Assembly: GCA_963556695.1 (NCBI GenBank)
Contig: CAUWAG010000003.1
Location: 434,001 to 498,000, forward strand
Direction of reading: 5' to 3'
Source of the DNA: Anthostomella pinea
Taxonomy: Eukaryota > Ascomycota > Sordariomycetes > Xylariales > Xylariaceae
DNA length: 64,000 nucleotides
Shown: positions 9,432 through 21,383 of the stretch, piece by piece
Layout: every line of letters begins with the position of its first letter
How positions within the stretch are numbered: position 1 is the stretch's first letter
Made by a program: the position numbers and the translations under genes
Notes under the pieces: model-generated
Seen by the model: only the letters and a program-made list of their open reading frames with translations
Databases searched by the model: none
Told to the model about the DNA's origin: nothing

Positions 9432-12400
9432 CTAATCATCGTCGGTGTACCGGGGTCCTGCAGCCGGAGTGTCCGCATTGTAGGCACCCGGGGTCGGCGC
9501 ACCGTAGTAGCCACTGGATGAAGCAAACCCACTAGCCGCAGGTGTCGGTGCAGCGGCAGCTGGTGTCGGTGCCGAATCAGCACCCCATCCTCCTTGCCAA
9601 CCTCCGCCAGGCGTAGGAGCATTCATGGCTCCTGGTGTAGGCGCATTGTAGGCACCAGGAGTCGGAGCGTTTAGAGCGCCTGGCGTAGGGGCACCTAATA
9701 AGCCAGCACCGGGCGTGGGCGCATCATAGGCGGTCGATGATCCGCTCGCACCGGGCGTATAACCCCACGTGTCAGTGCCGCTTGCTCCTGGAGTAGCTGC
9801 AGAGGCACCATATGGCGTCTTCGATCCCCACGCATCACCGCTGCTGCCAGCATAAGCGGGAGTCTTGGAACCGAAATGATCTGAAGCGGGAGTCTTGGCG
9901 CCCGAGGACCAAGCAGGAGTCCGACTGCCAGACCCGTAGGCAGTCCTGCTTCCATCGTAAGGATTGGCCGTTCTCGAGCCGTCGGCCCATGCAGGTGTTC
10001 GCCCGCCGTCACCCTTGCTCCATGCAGGCGTTCGTCCTCCAGCGGCCCCAGACGGTGTCTTCCAGGCTGGTGTTCTCGACGAAGCGGCGCCGATCGGGGT
10101 GCGGCTTCCACCATTCCAGTCGGGTACTCTTCCTGGAGTTCCGTTGAATCCACCAGGACGTCGACTGTCATAGTTCTTGATCTCGCGACCGCTAACGCTG
10201 TCTCTGACCATGATGTCCACTTTTGGGACGCTGACGATCTTGCTCTTCGTGTGCAGTTCTATACGAGCATGTGTATCCGTGGTATCCTTGACGCGACCCA
10301 GCAGACCCTTCCATCCACCTTTCCGGATCGTCACCGTCTGACCCAGAAGCTTGTCTCTTCCGAAAGTAGCCTTTGGAGGTGGCATATCATTCTTGCCACC
10401 AGGGTTCATCTTCAGGGCCGGGTTCATGGTGGTCAAGTCAGGACCAGAGATCGACGAGACCACGCGACCACCTTTGGCCGAGATGGTGGACACGCTGCTG
10501 ACCTTGGACACGAAGATACCCGCGTTCTCGGTTGTGGCATTGGTGTGACAGAACACATAGCTGCGGTGGATGTGAATGATCTTGCCTTGTCGACCCATGC
10601 CGCCGTACTCCTTGACCACATCATCCGGTCTGATTTCCGATCCGTTGCGGTCAGCAGCGACAGCAAGTTTTCGCCTAGGCAGCTTGTTGGCAATTTGTGA
10701 CGGCATCACCTGTCTTGCATCTCCGTTCTGGTCGAGGATGACCAACGATTCGCGGTCCACTTTCACAATACAACCGACCGTAGTAGGGTCCAGCTGAACT
10801 AGATCAAGGAGCGAATACTGACCCAGTGACCCCTGGCCACCTGCGTCACTGGCTTCTCTGAGGTCCTTGCTGAAGACGGTGATTTCCGTCGTGGTTTGGT
10901 CGGTCAGGAGCGTCACGCGGTCCTCGGAAATCTTGACAACCATACCAAGTTCGTCGCGATATCGACTGCCTCCTATAACCTTGACGTGGTCACCGGTTCG
11001 GAACCGTTTCCGTAAGCCCTTGGTGGGAACCTCAATATTTCGCCCAGCAAGGGCGCCCTCTGTGACCTCGAGCGTGACAATGTCTGCTTGCACGTTGGTA
11101 GCCCTACCAATGACACCTCTCTGCTCACCCTCGTAGACTTCGACGATATCGCCGGGGAGATAGGTGACATTTGCACTGCTGTCTTTGAGACTGGCCGCAA
11201 GAGATTTGAGGTCAATGTTCTCGACGCCATCCTCGCCACCAGACGTGAACTTCGTAACCTCCTCTAAGCTCGGATTGACATCCTTGACAACCAAATGTTG
11301 GATTTTGATGTCCTTCACCTGAAAGCCCTTCTCGAACTCGTCACCGTTGTAGTTCCAGTTGTTGGTCTGCGGGTTACCGGTGAGGTTGCGCGGGTGTCGC
11401 TTGCGGGCCTCGACTTCGCTGAACAGCTTCTGGGGAGGGCGTGGGCCACCTACTGGGCGCTTTCGCTTGCCATCGGGTCCGGTGGACAGAACATCGTCTC
11501 GCAGCCCGTAGTCGAGTCGGGGAATGAATCGAACCCTGGCATCGAGGCCATTCTCGGTAATATCGAGGACCTGAGCCAGATCGCCTGCATGCTTGACCGG
11601 TCTGCGTAGTCGTACCCATGCACCCGGCTCCAGTGTGGGCGTCTTCTGTACTCGGAGGAGATCGGGCATCTCCTTGATTTCGACAAGAAGCAGCTTGCTC
11701 CGGGGATACACATTAAGCATCCCTTCGAGCGCCTGCAGAACAGCCGTCTGGTTCTCAGCTTCCACGTAGATGAGACCCTTCATGACAGAGTTGGGCCCGC
11801 CTCGCTCGAAAGCGCCAGTGATGAGAAGTTCATCCTTCGTGAATCTCCTCTCCTCTATTCGCTTCTGGATTGAGTAGATGACCTCGCGCTCTTTCCCCTC
11901 CTTGCAGCGCACCATATAAATGCTGGGGTCGTTGACGCTGGGTAGAAGGAGTCTCTGTGGCACTGGTCCATTTGCGCCCATGGCTCGAGCATTGGTTTTC
12001 TTCCCATACTTGCGCACGTAGGACTGAGCCTGCAATTCGAGATCTTCCTGGGTGATGGCTTCGCGCTGTCGATCAAGTTCTCTATGTCTCCGATCGTCGT
12101 CCAGTCGACTCGCATCGCCATAATCGCCCGGCTCCTCTTGCTCGATGAAGCCTTCGTTCTCCTCGGCAGCTTCTTCGTCATCTTCGCCTTCGTCCTCATC
12201 GTCGACTTCGGCCTCGATATCGAAGAAAGCATTTCGCTTGTCGCGACGACGTTTCCGACGGTGGCCCTAAGGAAGCTGTGGTCAGGCATGCAACTCTCTT
12301 TGAGCCTGGGTCAGGCATGGCGCTGAGTTGATGTACTCACTTGGATCTCGTCTTCCTCGTCGTCCTCTTCGTCTTCTTCGTCCTCATCATCATCGTCACC

Positions 12401-12616
12401 GTGGCCGCCTACTTCGCCATCGGCACCCTCCTCGTCTTCAACTTCATCGTCGCCTCCGCCGTTGCGAGCAGGTGAGGAATCGGCTCGAGGCTCTGGCTTG
12501 GGCTCCTCCTCCTCCTCGTCTTTTTCGATCTCCTCGTCGCTGTTGTCGGCAGGCGCTGGGTTGAAGTCCTCTTCGTCCTCGGAGTCAGCTTGTTCGTGGT
12601 CGCGTGGATCGCTCAT
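9432..12616 (-). CDS. spt5: Transcription elongation factor Spt5
   Basis: Spt5 forms DSIF with Spt4 and clamps RNA polymerase II during elongation. Two exons, 12616-12341 and 12266-9432, are split by a 74-bp intron (GTGAGT...TTAG), giving 1036 aa, the usual length. Residues 1-150 are a very acidic Asp/Glu tract. The NGN domain follows at about 205-300 ([20 protein letters not shown]). KOW modules run from about 305 to 770 (for example [18 protein letters not shown] and [20 protein letters not shown]). The C-terminal repeat region at about 797-1036 has two blocks: first GGRTPAW-type repeats, then [12 protein letters not shown] repeats. In other organisms the CTR is phosphorylated by Bur1/CDK9-type kinases. 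The start ATG (12614-12616) begins [18 protein letters not shown]; an in-frame upstream start would add 21 residues. The rejected nearer acceptor would place a stop after two codons. Confidence 0.95.
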
Positions 12617-14673
12617 TGTGTCGGCTGGCAACGTGAATGCTGAATGAGGAGAAGCTGCAGAGATGGTAGCAGGTCCCAAAAGTATTAGAAAGAGGAAGTA
12701 GAAATGAACAAAGGGTTAATGGGATGGTCGACGGTAGTGATGGAATGAGGGAAACGGCTCTTTCTCTGAAGTTGAATGCCCCGGTGGCTGTAATCTTTTG
12801 GGGCGAGCTACCCACTTACGGCGCTAGACTGTATCTGTACTAGCGGATAGTAGAGGACGAATGACGATGCGAACCTTGATAATCGATAACGTTAGTGGAC
12901 GCCTTAGGGACCGGCGGTGCAATGGAGTTGGTTGTGGCGGTGCGGCAGCTTGGTGACCTGCCAGACGTCAACAACCCTACGGTCACCACCTGGAATCCCG
13001 AGTACTAGAGGACCAGGTACATTAGCAGTCCCAGGACCCTCACGACTGGCCGATATTAACGTTGCTTGTACTTAACACGACTTGTTCTTCCCCTTAGATT
13101 GAACGCTTTGACCAAGATGAGGGCTGTGGTGGTCAATTCATTCGTCAAAGTAAGTTGGACGCACCGTGAAAAGGCGGCACAATGCTAAGAATAGGAGGAC
13201 CACGACGAGCCAAGTATTCCTCAGGTTCGCCAACCAGAGGCTCCAGCTGATGCAATACTCATCAAGTTAAGTCAAGACAGCTGGAGCAAGTTTGTTGAAA
13301 CTCTCTATGTAGGTATTCATCCTGGACGAAAAAGGAGAATGTGGCCTGGGTCGAATACAACACTTTTATTCCAATACCTGCTAGACATTCGTGATACTCC
13401 TCACGAACCTTTAGTGCTTCATACAATATTACCCTGCAACCACGCATGATAGGCCCGAGGCAAGCACCAGAATAAATGCCGGTACGTCAAAGCCCCCTTC
13501 ACGCTCGGCCTCGATTACTCAGGGGTAGTCCTCTCCGCCCACTATCTGCCCCCTACGGTCAGGAGACTTGATCTTTGGCGACTACAGCGGCTCACAAGCC
13601 GAGTACATAAGGTTGCTTTGAGTCTCACAAGCTTCCTCTATGCACCGCGTGCCTGCACCGCGTGCCTACGGGGTGGAGTTTCGTTGAATCGGCCAGCTTG
13701 GCTGCCACATTGGCAGTCTCGTATGGCGCCTTGGTTAGACGTGGGGGCTTACGGAAAGGGGAAACATTTCTTGTGCATTACACAGCTGGTGGACTCGGTC
13801 TTGCGGGCGTGTAGATTGCCAAGGCGCTTGGATGTAGCATAGTTGGGACTGCTGGGTCCGAGGAGAAGTGCCATGTGGCAGGGTGGTATGGAGCCGAAGT
13901 CTATACCAATTATCGGCAGGAGAAGAGGTGGTATGAGCTGGTGCTTAGACCAGAGGGATGGGCAAGGTGTAGACGTGGCCTTTGCTATTGTCGGGCTAGT
14001 GGACCTCAGTCTGAATTGTTTCGTACATCGAGGCCGACTGCTGGTTGTCGGGTTTGTAGCACGAGAGGACGATGTGGAGGGCCTACAAATGAACAAGGCC
14101 CCTTTGAGACAGGCTCAGATCATTGATATGTGAATCATCCCGTTCCTTGTCCGTAAGGAAGGTTCGAGTAGTGACCTGACAGGCATCACAGAGATATGGC
14201 GAGAGCGTCAGAACGTATCCGGGGGGAGAGCAGCCGTGCTAAAGTCGATGATCGTGAGAGGCTAGATCAAGCCTACAATCTTCAATAAGGAGCAACGATG
14301 ACTCGAACATGTTCCAAGTACTCCAAGCGCCAGAATAGAGGTGTATGGAAATTTCTGAAGGTCCAGTGTAGATGTCGGGCTGACAATGGTCATGGGCGTG
14401 GCGACTTTCTTGTGGATTTGATCAAGCTGCGAAGGTCGACACAGATCTACTGACGATTGACGCCCGTTAAACTTTTCTATAGACTATGGATGACAGGGGA
14501 TCAATGGCCAACCCTCATGAACAGATCTTGTGTACAAGCTACCCCGGCAGACATAATTGCTCAGCATAGACGCAGCTGTACAACAGGCAGGGAGCTCGTA
14601 AGGATATGGGCGAAAAGGGGGTGGGAAGAAGGCTGCTGGCCTCCCCAGGTGGATTGATTCTTTACTACATCGT
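12617..14673. other. Intergenic, about 2 kb, no gene recognised
   Basis: Short open frames on both strands lack motifs or splice structure. Contains the Spt5 promoter at its left end. Confidence 0.55.
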
Positions 14674-14895
14674 TACACTTGGCCCTCATAAGTCTCCGTA
14701 CTGACCATGTTGACAGTGATCCAGATCATACGTGCAAATTTAGAAATAATGGAATAAGCAGACAGGAATAAGCAGCTCTAGTTAAATACGCCATTCTCAA
14801 AGCTTATTAGATCGTGCTCATGCCGTTTTGATAAATGTGCCGTTGTTTCTTAGACAGGTACCTAAGTGTACGGAAACTTATGAGGGTTCATTGTT
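14674..14895. mobile_element. MITE-like element, copy B
   Basis: The left end TACACTTGGCCCTCATAAGT is followed by CTCCGTAC; the right end is GTACGGAAACTTATGAGGGT followed by TCATTGT. The ends are inverted repeats of about 28 bp. The interior contains GGAATAAGC and AAGCTTATT blocks. About 222 bp, non-coding. Confidence 0.85.
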
Positions 14896-15161
14896 CCTGG
14901 GTACCTGATTGTTTGCTTGGTTGCCTGAGGAACTCAACGAAACCTGGGTGCCGCCGAACTTGCATAACATCCCGCCCTCGTACCTTCTCAACTTCTCCTC
15001 CACCACCAACCCTCCTACAACAACCACCACACCTCGTGCGAAACTTGTTCTTCCTGCTGGAGCATATCGTGAGTACAATCCGCATTGACACATCCTTTCC
15101 TGTCTCACTACCCGCGGCACTCCGTACGTTTATGACTGACGGTTACCACAGAGAGGTTACA

Positions 15162-15781
15162 ATGGAGCGCATCCGACACACTCCGGCAATGCTGGCGCGC
15201 GAAGCAGGCTACGAAGGCGAAGCCGGCTTCGGAAGATGGATCATACCGCTTCTGAGAGACGAACTACACGACACACCGGCAGACGACGGAGACGAAAGTC
15301 GATTGAAACTCGCGAAGCAGCTAGTCAGGGCTGACAAAGCATACATGCCTTCGAACAGCTACCCAGGCTTGATCAAGTTTGCAAACCCGGACATGAATGA
15401 GATTTTGATGGAGTATACTAGTCAGATTCTCATTGAATTCAATGTGAGTCCAGAAAGAGAACTGCAACTTGCCACAGCCTTTGATCTGCCTATAGGCCGT
15501 TCGCTAACTCACCTGTACAGGAGCTGTACCCTTCATACCGACCGAACAAGCCGGACTTCCAGGCTGCCGACTTCTACTGGGTATACCAGGCGCTCGCGAA
15601 GGCACGCATGGACATTGAATATCGCCTGGTTCGGCCTTTCATGGTTGTCTTCCACCAGCATGGACGCCGGCGGTTCGGCAAACAACTCAACTATTCTATG
15701 TTCAGCGAGAAGGAGCTCGAGGACTTGGTCAAGGACAGCTACAACGCTGCGGAAGAGATCTGCGGTCGACCTGACGCCTAG
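15162..15781 (+). CDS. Unknown 180-aa protein
   Basis: Two exons, 15162-15443 and 15521-15781, have a 77-bp intron (GTGAGT...TGTACAG) in phase 0. I do not recognise the family. The protein is soluble, with no signal peptide or membrane segment, and rich in charged and aromatic residues (GEAGFGRWIIPLLRDEL, YWVYQALAKARMDIEYRLV, NYSMFSEKELEDLV). A likely intron in the 5' leader runs from GTGAGT at 15070 to CACAG at 15151 and contains a TGACTGAC branch site. The in-frame ATG at 15132 falls inside it, so the ATG at 15162 is chosen as the start. It is the last gene before the AT-rich island. Confidence 0.7.
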
Positions 15782-15933
15782 GCCACAAAGGCGAGACGGT
15801 TGGAAAGAGCAGAGCAACAGGAAGCAAGGTCATCCGCCTTACAAGATCTGAGCATGAAAACATTCTCTCTACTCAACCCAAGGTCAACACTCTTCAAGGA
15901 TGACAACAGTAGGCTGGTAGGCTCAGAGGTCAA

Positions 15934-16050
15934 ACCAATTACATTACACGCACTGAACATCCCAGTGCGTGTATGTACTGCAAATACACTGAAGGCTCAG
16001 TGTAATGGACTCCAGTGGACCACTGAAGCCCTGAATGTAATATAATTGGT
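15934..16050. repeat. 117-bp multi-hairpin sequence with nested MITE tips
   Basis: The outer arms are ACCAATTACATTACA and, inverted with one mismatch, the bases ending at 16050. Inside are a perfect 9-bp hairpin (CACGCACTG/CAGTGCGTG) and a near-perfect 20-bp palindrome, TACACTGAAGGCTCAGTGTA, at 15985-16004. The latter is the two outer tips of the MITE family found elsewhere in the window, joined together. It marks the border of the AT-rich island. Confidence 0.7.
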
Positions 16051-17504
16051 TGGTGTATGAGAATTTCTGGTCCCTTTTCCCCCTTTTTCGCTCCTAGTTA
16101 CCCTTTATAGCGAAAAAGAAATCGGGAAAAAATGCCACTAGCAAGGGTGTCCTTTTTAAACGTTTAAAAAAGCCGTAACTAGCCTTATATAATGTCGAAA
16201 AGATAATAACATAGTTAGAATTCAAACCTAAGTTTTTTTAATAGCTTTATTTTAGCCTTTAAAAAAAGCATTTATTAAAGAAGAATTTTATTAAAGAAAA
16301 CTAGGTTGTAGCTTTTATATTATAAATTATTGAATTATTTTGGTATTATTGTAAATTCGTTTTTTACTATATCTATCGGATCATCAGAGTCAGAACATGG
16401 GGGTGATGATCGGTCTAGTGCGTTGCGTTTTATCCATGGGTCTGAAGGACCAATCTAGTACTAAATACACACCAAAATACAAAGATGTACCCATCCATTG
16501 ATCCTCCAGCCAAAGATACCTTGTCTATCACCAATGAAAGCCACCTTTCCTGGTGCTTCTATCCCTTTATTCTGCTAAGGTGCCTGCCTGACCCCTTGTC
16601 AGCTGGGAGCTCACTGACTGCCACTATACTGCTACCACAATCCTCACAATATCTATAGTTTTAAAAGTATTCGTATAATTATAAATAAGCTAAGAAAAAA
16701 AGAGTATAACTGTGACGGAACGCTCACCATAACCACCATGCCACGGCTGTCCCTCTCAAAAGGATGTCAAATATCAAGCGTGACAGCTCGACATTCAATA
16801 GTGGTACATGTACTCATGTCCGGGCTCCAGGACTCACCACATAGGCTACCTGTACCAGACCATGAGAATAATTAATAAAAAAACACGTTATTAATCAACG
16901 CGCGGTAAAATACCGTATTAAAAAACCGTTAAATAGTATTATTTATATATTTAATTAACTTTTATCGTAAATTTTAACAAATGAACTTTTATTAAACTTG
17001 TTTATAATTACGTATATTATAAAATTAATATTAATTATTATATATAACGCGGTAAAATAACTAGGTAAAAAACGGTTGTTAAAAGGAAAATATGATTATT
17101 AATTAAAATAGATTATTATTATTATTTTAAGTTAAATTCCCCCAAAAAAATCAAGCTTATTAGCGTAGCTTTGTTTAAGCTCGTTGTTTTAATATTACTA
17201 CTAACTAGCTATTACGATTACTTTGTTATCGTTTTTGTTATATTTAAGCTTTATATTTTTATTTATCTAAAGGCTTTATCCTTAAGCTCGTAAAGAATTA
17301 TATGTTTAAATGCAAAAATGTTAAGCTTTCCGTTAAAAGTTAAAAATTTTCATTTTTTTTTACTAGTCGGTTAACTTAACTTATAACTATAAACGTAATA
17401 TTTAATAAATACTAATAATTATAACAATCAATATGTTGCGACGTTTTAAAATAAATTATCATTATAAAAAATAAAATTTCATATTTTATTAATATTAATT
17501 AAAC
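16051..17504. other. AT-rich, gene-free DNA with decayed repeat islands
   Basis: Strongly AT-rich, with runs such as TTTAAAAAAG and no open frames. Two higher-GC islands (about 16380-16660 and about 16710-16870) interrupt it. The second starts TGTGACGG, like the 5' end of an LTR, but is too short to classify. Consistent with RIP-mutated repeats. Confidence 0.7.
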
Positions 17505-19045
17505 TAACGTAGCTGATAAGCGAGTTGGTATTACAAGCGAGTTGGCACTCGTCATGAACACTCTAAGTGCCTTGTGTAATAACTTCACCACAATGCATTC
17601 AATTTAATTCAATCAGTTGTATTCCTCTTTTTCAGACGTTTCTATCTCTATTGTACAAATTTGCGCATTATAGCCAGTGTTGCCGCAAACGCCACACCGT
17701 CACTCACGCGCTGCTATCCTCCTTGGATGACGACTACCTTCACCCATTTCCTGTCTCACCAGCTCAGTACCATCCTTTATAGCCTGAAGACCTACTGTAT
17801 CTTCAACAGAAAGTATTCCTCCTTTTATCAGATGTTTATTTATTGTTCTCCGGCGTTTACTTAGTAAGTCTGAAACCTGCTTGGATGTTTCCTGGTGTCA
17901 TTGCAGCATTGTGTGCTTCACAAAACGCTGTGAGGAAGTCCTCCTTTGAAACATGGGTTATATAACGCCGGATGAGATCCTCAATTGAGCGACCATAAGC
18001 TTGTTTAAGTGAGCTGAAACAACTGACATCTAAAGGCTGGAGCCTATATGAGGAGTGGCAGGCATATAAAGAGTAATGATACCATTGTTCTGGCAATAAT
18101 TCTCAAAAACCTGGAAATGATGGCTTTTGTGACCATCTAAGATAAGGAGACGTTTACCAGCAGTCATATGCGGTCTGATATACTTGTCGAAATGCTGAAT
18201 CCATTTCAAACCGAGCTCATTCGTAGTCCATCTGTTATCAGACACGGCTACCTTCCAATCACATAGTAATGTCGTGTTGCAATACCATGATGCGAGGTGG
18301 GTTTTGCCCTGTAGAATGATGAACGGCGGGACCACCCAACCATCAGCATTGATAGCAGAGATTGCTGTAGACCATTCTCTGTTGCCTTAATGAGCTTGTC
18401 TAGGCCTGCCACTTCTTTCAGTGCTTGTGATGACTATGCCAGATCCAATAATGCCTATCATAAACCCAGTCTCATTAAAGTTGTAAATGTCCGCGTCTTA
18501 GATACTATGTTTTGTGATTGCCGCTGCAATTTAACGAAACCACGCACGATACACGTCTGGATCTTTGTTCAAGGCCCTCTTGTAGTCCATCCTCTGATGA
18601 AAATGCGTCCGGAGACCTGGTGTGCATTTAATGAAGTTGTGCGTCCAGTTTTTTCCAACGCGTTCAGCCCCACGTGCCGCCAACAATTGATTCGCCATAT
18701 CTTCAACATAACTGTGCCAGGGTGGAAATGTTCGCGCATCCAGGTCAAGAATGAAGAAAAGAATGGCATTCTCTTCAGAAACCGTAAATTTCAAAGTATT
18801 GTGCATACTGTCGCGTCGTGATGGCAGTTCTTTAATTCTATTGCTCAAAGAGGAACGAGGGATGCTGAAGAGTTTCGCACGCTGAAATATAGAAATATGA
18901 GGGTCACGTCGTTTAGCTTGGACAGTTAGCTGTAAGTCTGATTCATTGTAACGTGGTGCCATTGTTGTTGGTGGAGATATAATGATTTGAATCGTATTGG
19001 TTGGAAAGTTCATGACAAGTGCCAACTCGCTTGTCAGTTACGTTA
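17505..19045 (-). mobile_element. Degenerate pogo/Fot1 element (second copy), RIP-like
   Basis: The element is bounded by TA and inverted ends: TAACGTAGCTGATAAGCGAG at 17505 and the inverted counterpart ending at 19045. It contains a minus-strand transposase clearly related to the copy at 1-1110, but broken. The first catalytic FDET is FNET here (Asp to Asn, GAC to AAT). A one-base deletion near 18055 shifts frame, and stops occur. Substitutions relative to the first copy are mostly C-to-T or G-to-A. At about 1.54 kb it also lacks roughly 0.5 kb of the 3' coding part, compared with the 20.2-21.1 kb fragment. The left end keeps both internal direct repeats of the terminal repeat; the right end keeps only one. 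Confidence 0.9.
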
Positions 19046-19697
19046 TAGGATAGTTAAAAATATTTATAAAAACCAAAAATATTAAAAAAACCTTTTATAT
19101 TAATATATATAAAGGTTAAATAACGTAACAGTATTATATATTCTTACTTATTAAAATTGATATTTATTTTTAATGAAAAGGTCAACTTATATATTATTAA
19201 CTTATTTGTTCATATATACCGTGCAAAATCTAACTTTTGTTATTCGTTATTTTATATCAAACTAGCTGCTAATAAGGTAAGGCTAGAGTTCAAAATTATA
19301 ATGTTCGATATTTTTGTTGGATCCATGCGATTCCACATTCAAACCATCCATACCAAACCCACATGTATGATTAGATAAGAGATTAGAAACCGGATTGTGA
19401 GATCACTTAGCCAGACCTGCAAGTCCAGCTAGACCTCTCAATCCAACCATCAGTAATATCATGACTTTGACCCATATCTGAGTATTATGATTGATTGGTT
19501 AAGCCTGTTTTAACAATTTTAAAGCTTTCAAACCAAAAAACTGCCGTTACGGTTTATTTAATTTTTAATAATAACTATAAACCCTTTTTCATCTTATATT
19601 AATATTCACTTTGAAGTAATTATTATTAAAAAGATTGTTAATAATAAACCTTTAATATTCAAGCTTTTTCAAAAAGATTGAAATTTAATAATAACCT
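19046..19697. other. AT-rich, no gene
   Basis: AT-rich sequence like the rest of the island. A short higher-GC stretch (about 19310-19500) has no recognisable content. Confidence 0.6.
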
Positions 19698-19908
19698 TCT
19701 GTCAGATGTTGGATCCCAGGTATAGTGCCCTTAGGTACAGTACCCGCTAGGAGGCTGCCAGTGGACCAGTGGATCCACCCTGGTATGGTGCAATATGGTA
19801 ATTAGCTGTAGATTAGCCCTGCCAAGCATACTTGAGAATGACAACAACATTTGCAGCAACCGCTCACACCCCTAAGGCTTGTGACCCTTCTAGAATCCCA
19901 CACCTTCA
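19698..19908 (+). repeat. Inverted repeat, left member
   Basis: About 205 bp starting CTGTCAGATGTTGGAT and ending TCTAGAATCCCACACC. It matches the reverse complement of 22541-22745 with scattered substitutions. The GC content is much higher than that of the surrounding DNA. It could be a solo terminal repeat or a MITE. Confidence 0.8.
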
Positions 19909-20179
19909 AATATTACTTACTATATAAGCTTATTAATTTTTTCTGCTTATGTTATATGCTATCGCTTTTAAATAACTTTATAATGTTTTCATAATATAAT
20001 AGAATATCTTTAATAATTGTCACAGTACCTGCAGCGGTACGTTGCAATCTGGGATTGATTACAAAAATAACAGGGCGAGGAAGAAACAAGAAGCCAGCAA
20101 GGTGGTGTGCGCAGCACACACCTTAAGTGGTCGTCCCGTTACTTCCTTATCTAATCTAAACGTGATTTGATGACGAAGC

Positions 20180-21139
20180 ATCCATCCATCCAGGTGGATA
20201 CGGCTGTACACCGTCACACCATGTTTTAACGGAGGACTTCCTTACAGCGTTTTTTGAAGCACATAACGCTGCTATGACGCCAGGAAACATCTGAGCAGGT
20301 TTTAGTGCTACTGGGCTTGTGTTGAATGGGAGCCGGAGATAGACACTGGAAGATCTCCAGTGGGGCAGAGACGCACAGGGCATCTTACCCACCAAGAAAA
20401 CAGATGATCAATCTCTGCACATAGAGCAGAACAACCAATAGCATCCGGTCAATCAACATCCGTGTATTCAACAGCTTATTCCTTTTGACCCAGAAAGTGT
20501 TATTTCAAAGCTGGATGCTGTCGCTATCATACGAATACCGTCACCAGACCCCAATCTACCACCCACTACTTGGACTTCAAAGACGCCTACCACTATTAAC
20601 AAAGCGGTAAACCGATTGGTTTATATCCGGAATTGAGTCAGAAACCACCAGGGAAGCTCACCTACATCAATAATTGATGCGTTGAGCTTATTTTTAAAGG
20701 CTACATACGGTCTCATACACAAGGTCACTTTGGTTGGTTCCTGGGTCCGCGAGTTAGAGAAGGCCAATCACTTATTAAATAAACACCAGAGAACAAGAAA
20801 TAAATGTCTAATAAAAAGAGGAATACTTTCTGTTAAAGATGCAATAGGTCTTCAGGCTGCAAAGGATGGTGCTAAGCTGGCAAAAAAGGAAATGGGTGAA
20901 GGTAGTTGTCGTCTAAGGAGGGTGACAGCGCGTGAGCGGCGGTGTGGCGTTTGCGGCAACACTGGCTATAATGCGCAAACTTGTACAATAGAGTTAGAAA
21001 CGTCTTAGGAAGAGGAATCCGATTGATTGAATTGAATTGAATTGAATGCGTTATGATTAAGTTATTTAACATGGTAATTAAGAGGTTGGTAAGAAGTTGC
21101 CGTTCGCTTGTGATTGCCGCTTGCTTGTTACCTACATTA
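20180..21139 (+). mobile_element. 3' fragment of a pogo/Fot1-type transposon
   Basis: Plus-strand remains of the transposase C-terminal third, starting near the segment equivalent to HVSKEDFLAAFCEAHNAA, with several stops. The last part (20682-21008) is open and ends in a CCHC-like knuckle, CGVCGNTGYNAQTC, typical of Fot1-like transposases. After a short GAATT-rich microsatellite the fragment ends in a diverged terminal repeat, with two CGCTTGT-type motifs and ACATTA near 21139. The 5' half and left end are missing. Confidence 0.8.
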
Positions 21140-21383
21140 ATCGTAAAAAATAATAACGTTTATTTAAAGCTAGCGTTAAAGGTTTAATTAGAAATTAACG
21201 GTTTGTTTTTTAACTTTAACTTAACTTTTATCTTTAATAATTTCGTTATTAAGCACTTTAATTTTCTTGTTATATAGTCATTATTCTCTCGCATTTTAAA
21301 ACCCACTTTTTAAAAATATTTAAAAATTAAAATAACGTTTAGATATATAAAACTTACTCACTTATTAAGTATTAATACTGTCG

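Noticed and set aside
15132..15161. Earlier in-frame ATG for the 180-aa gene
   Set aside because: It lies inside a probable leader intron (GTGAGT at 15070, branch site TGACTGAC, acceptor CACAG at 15151).
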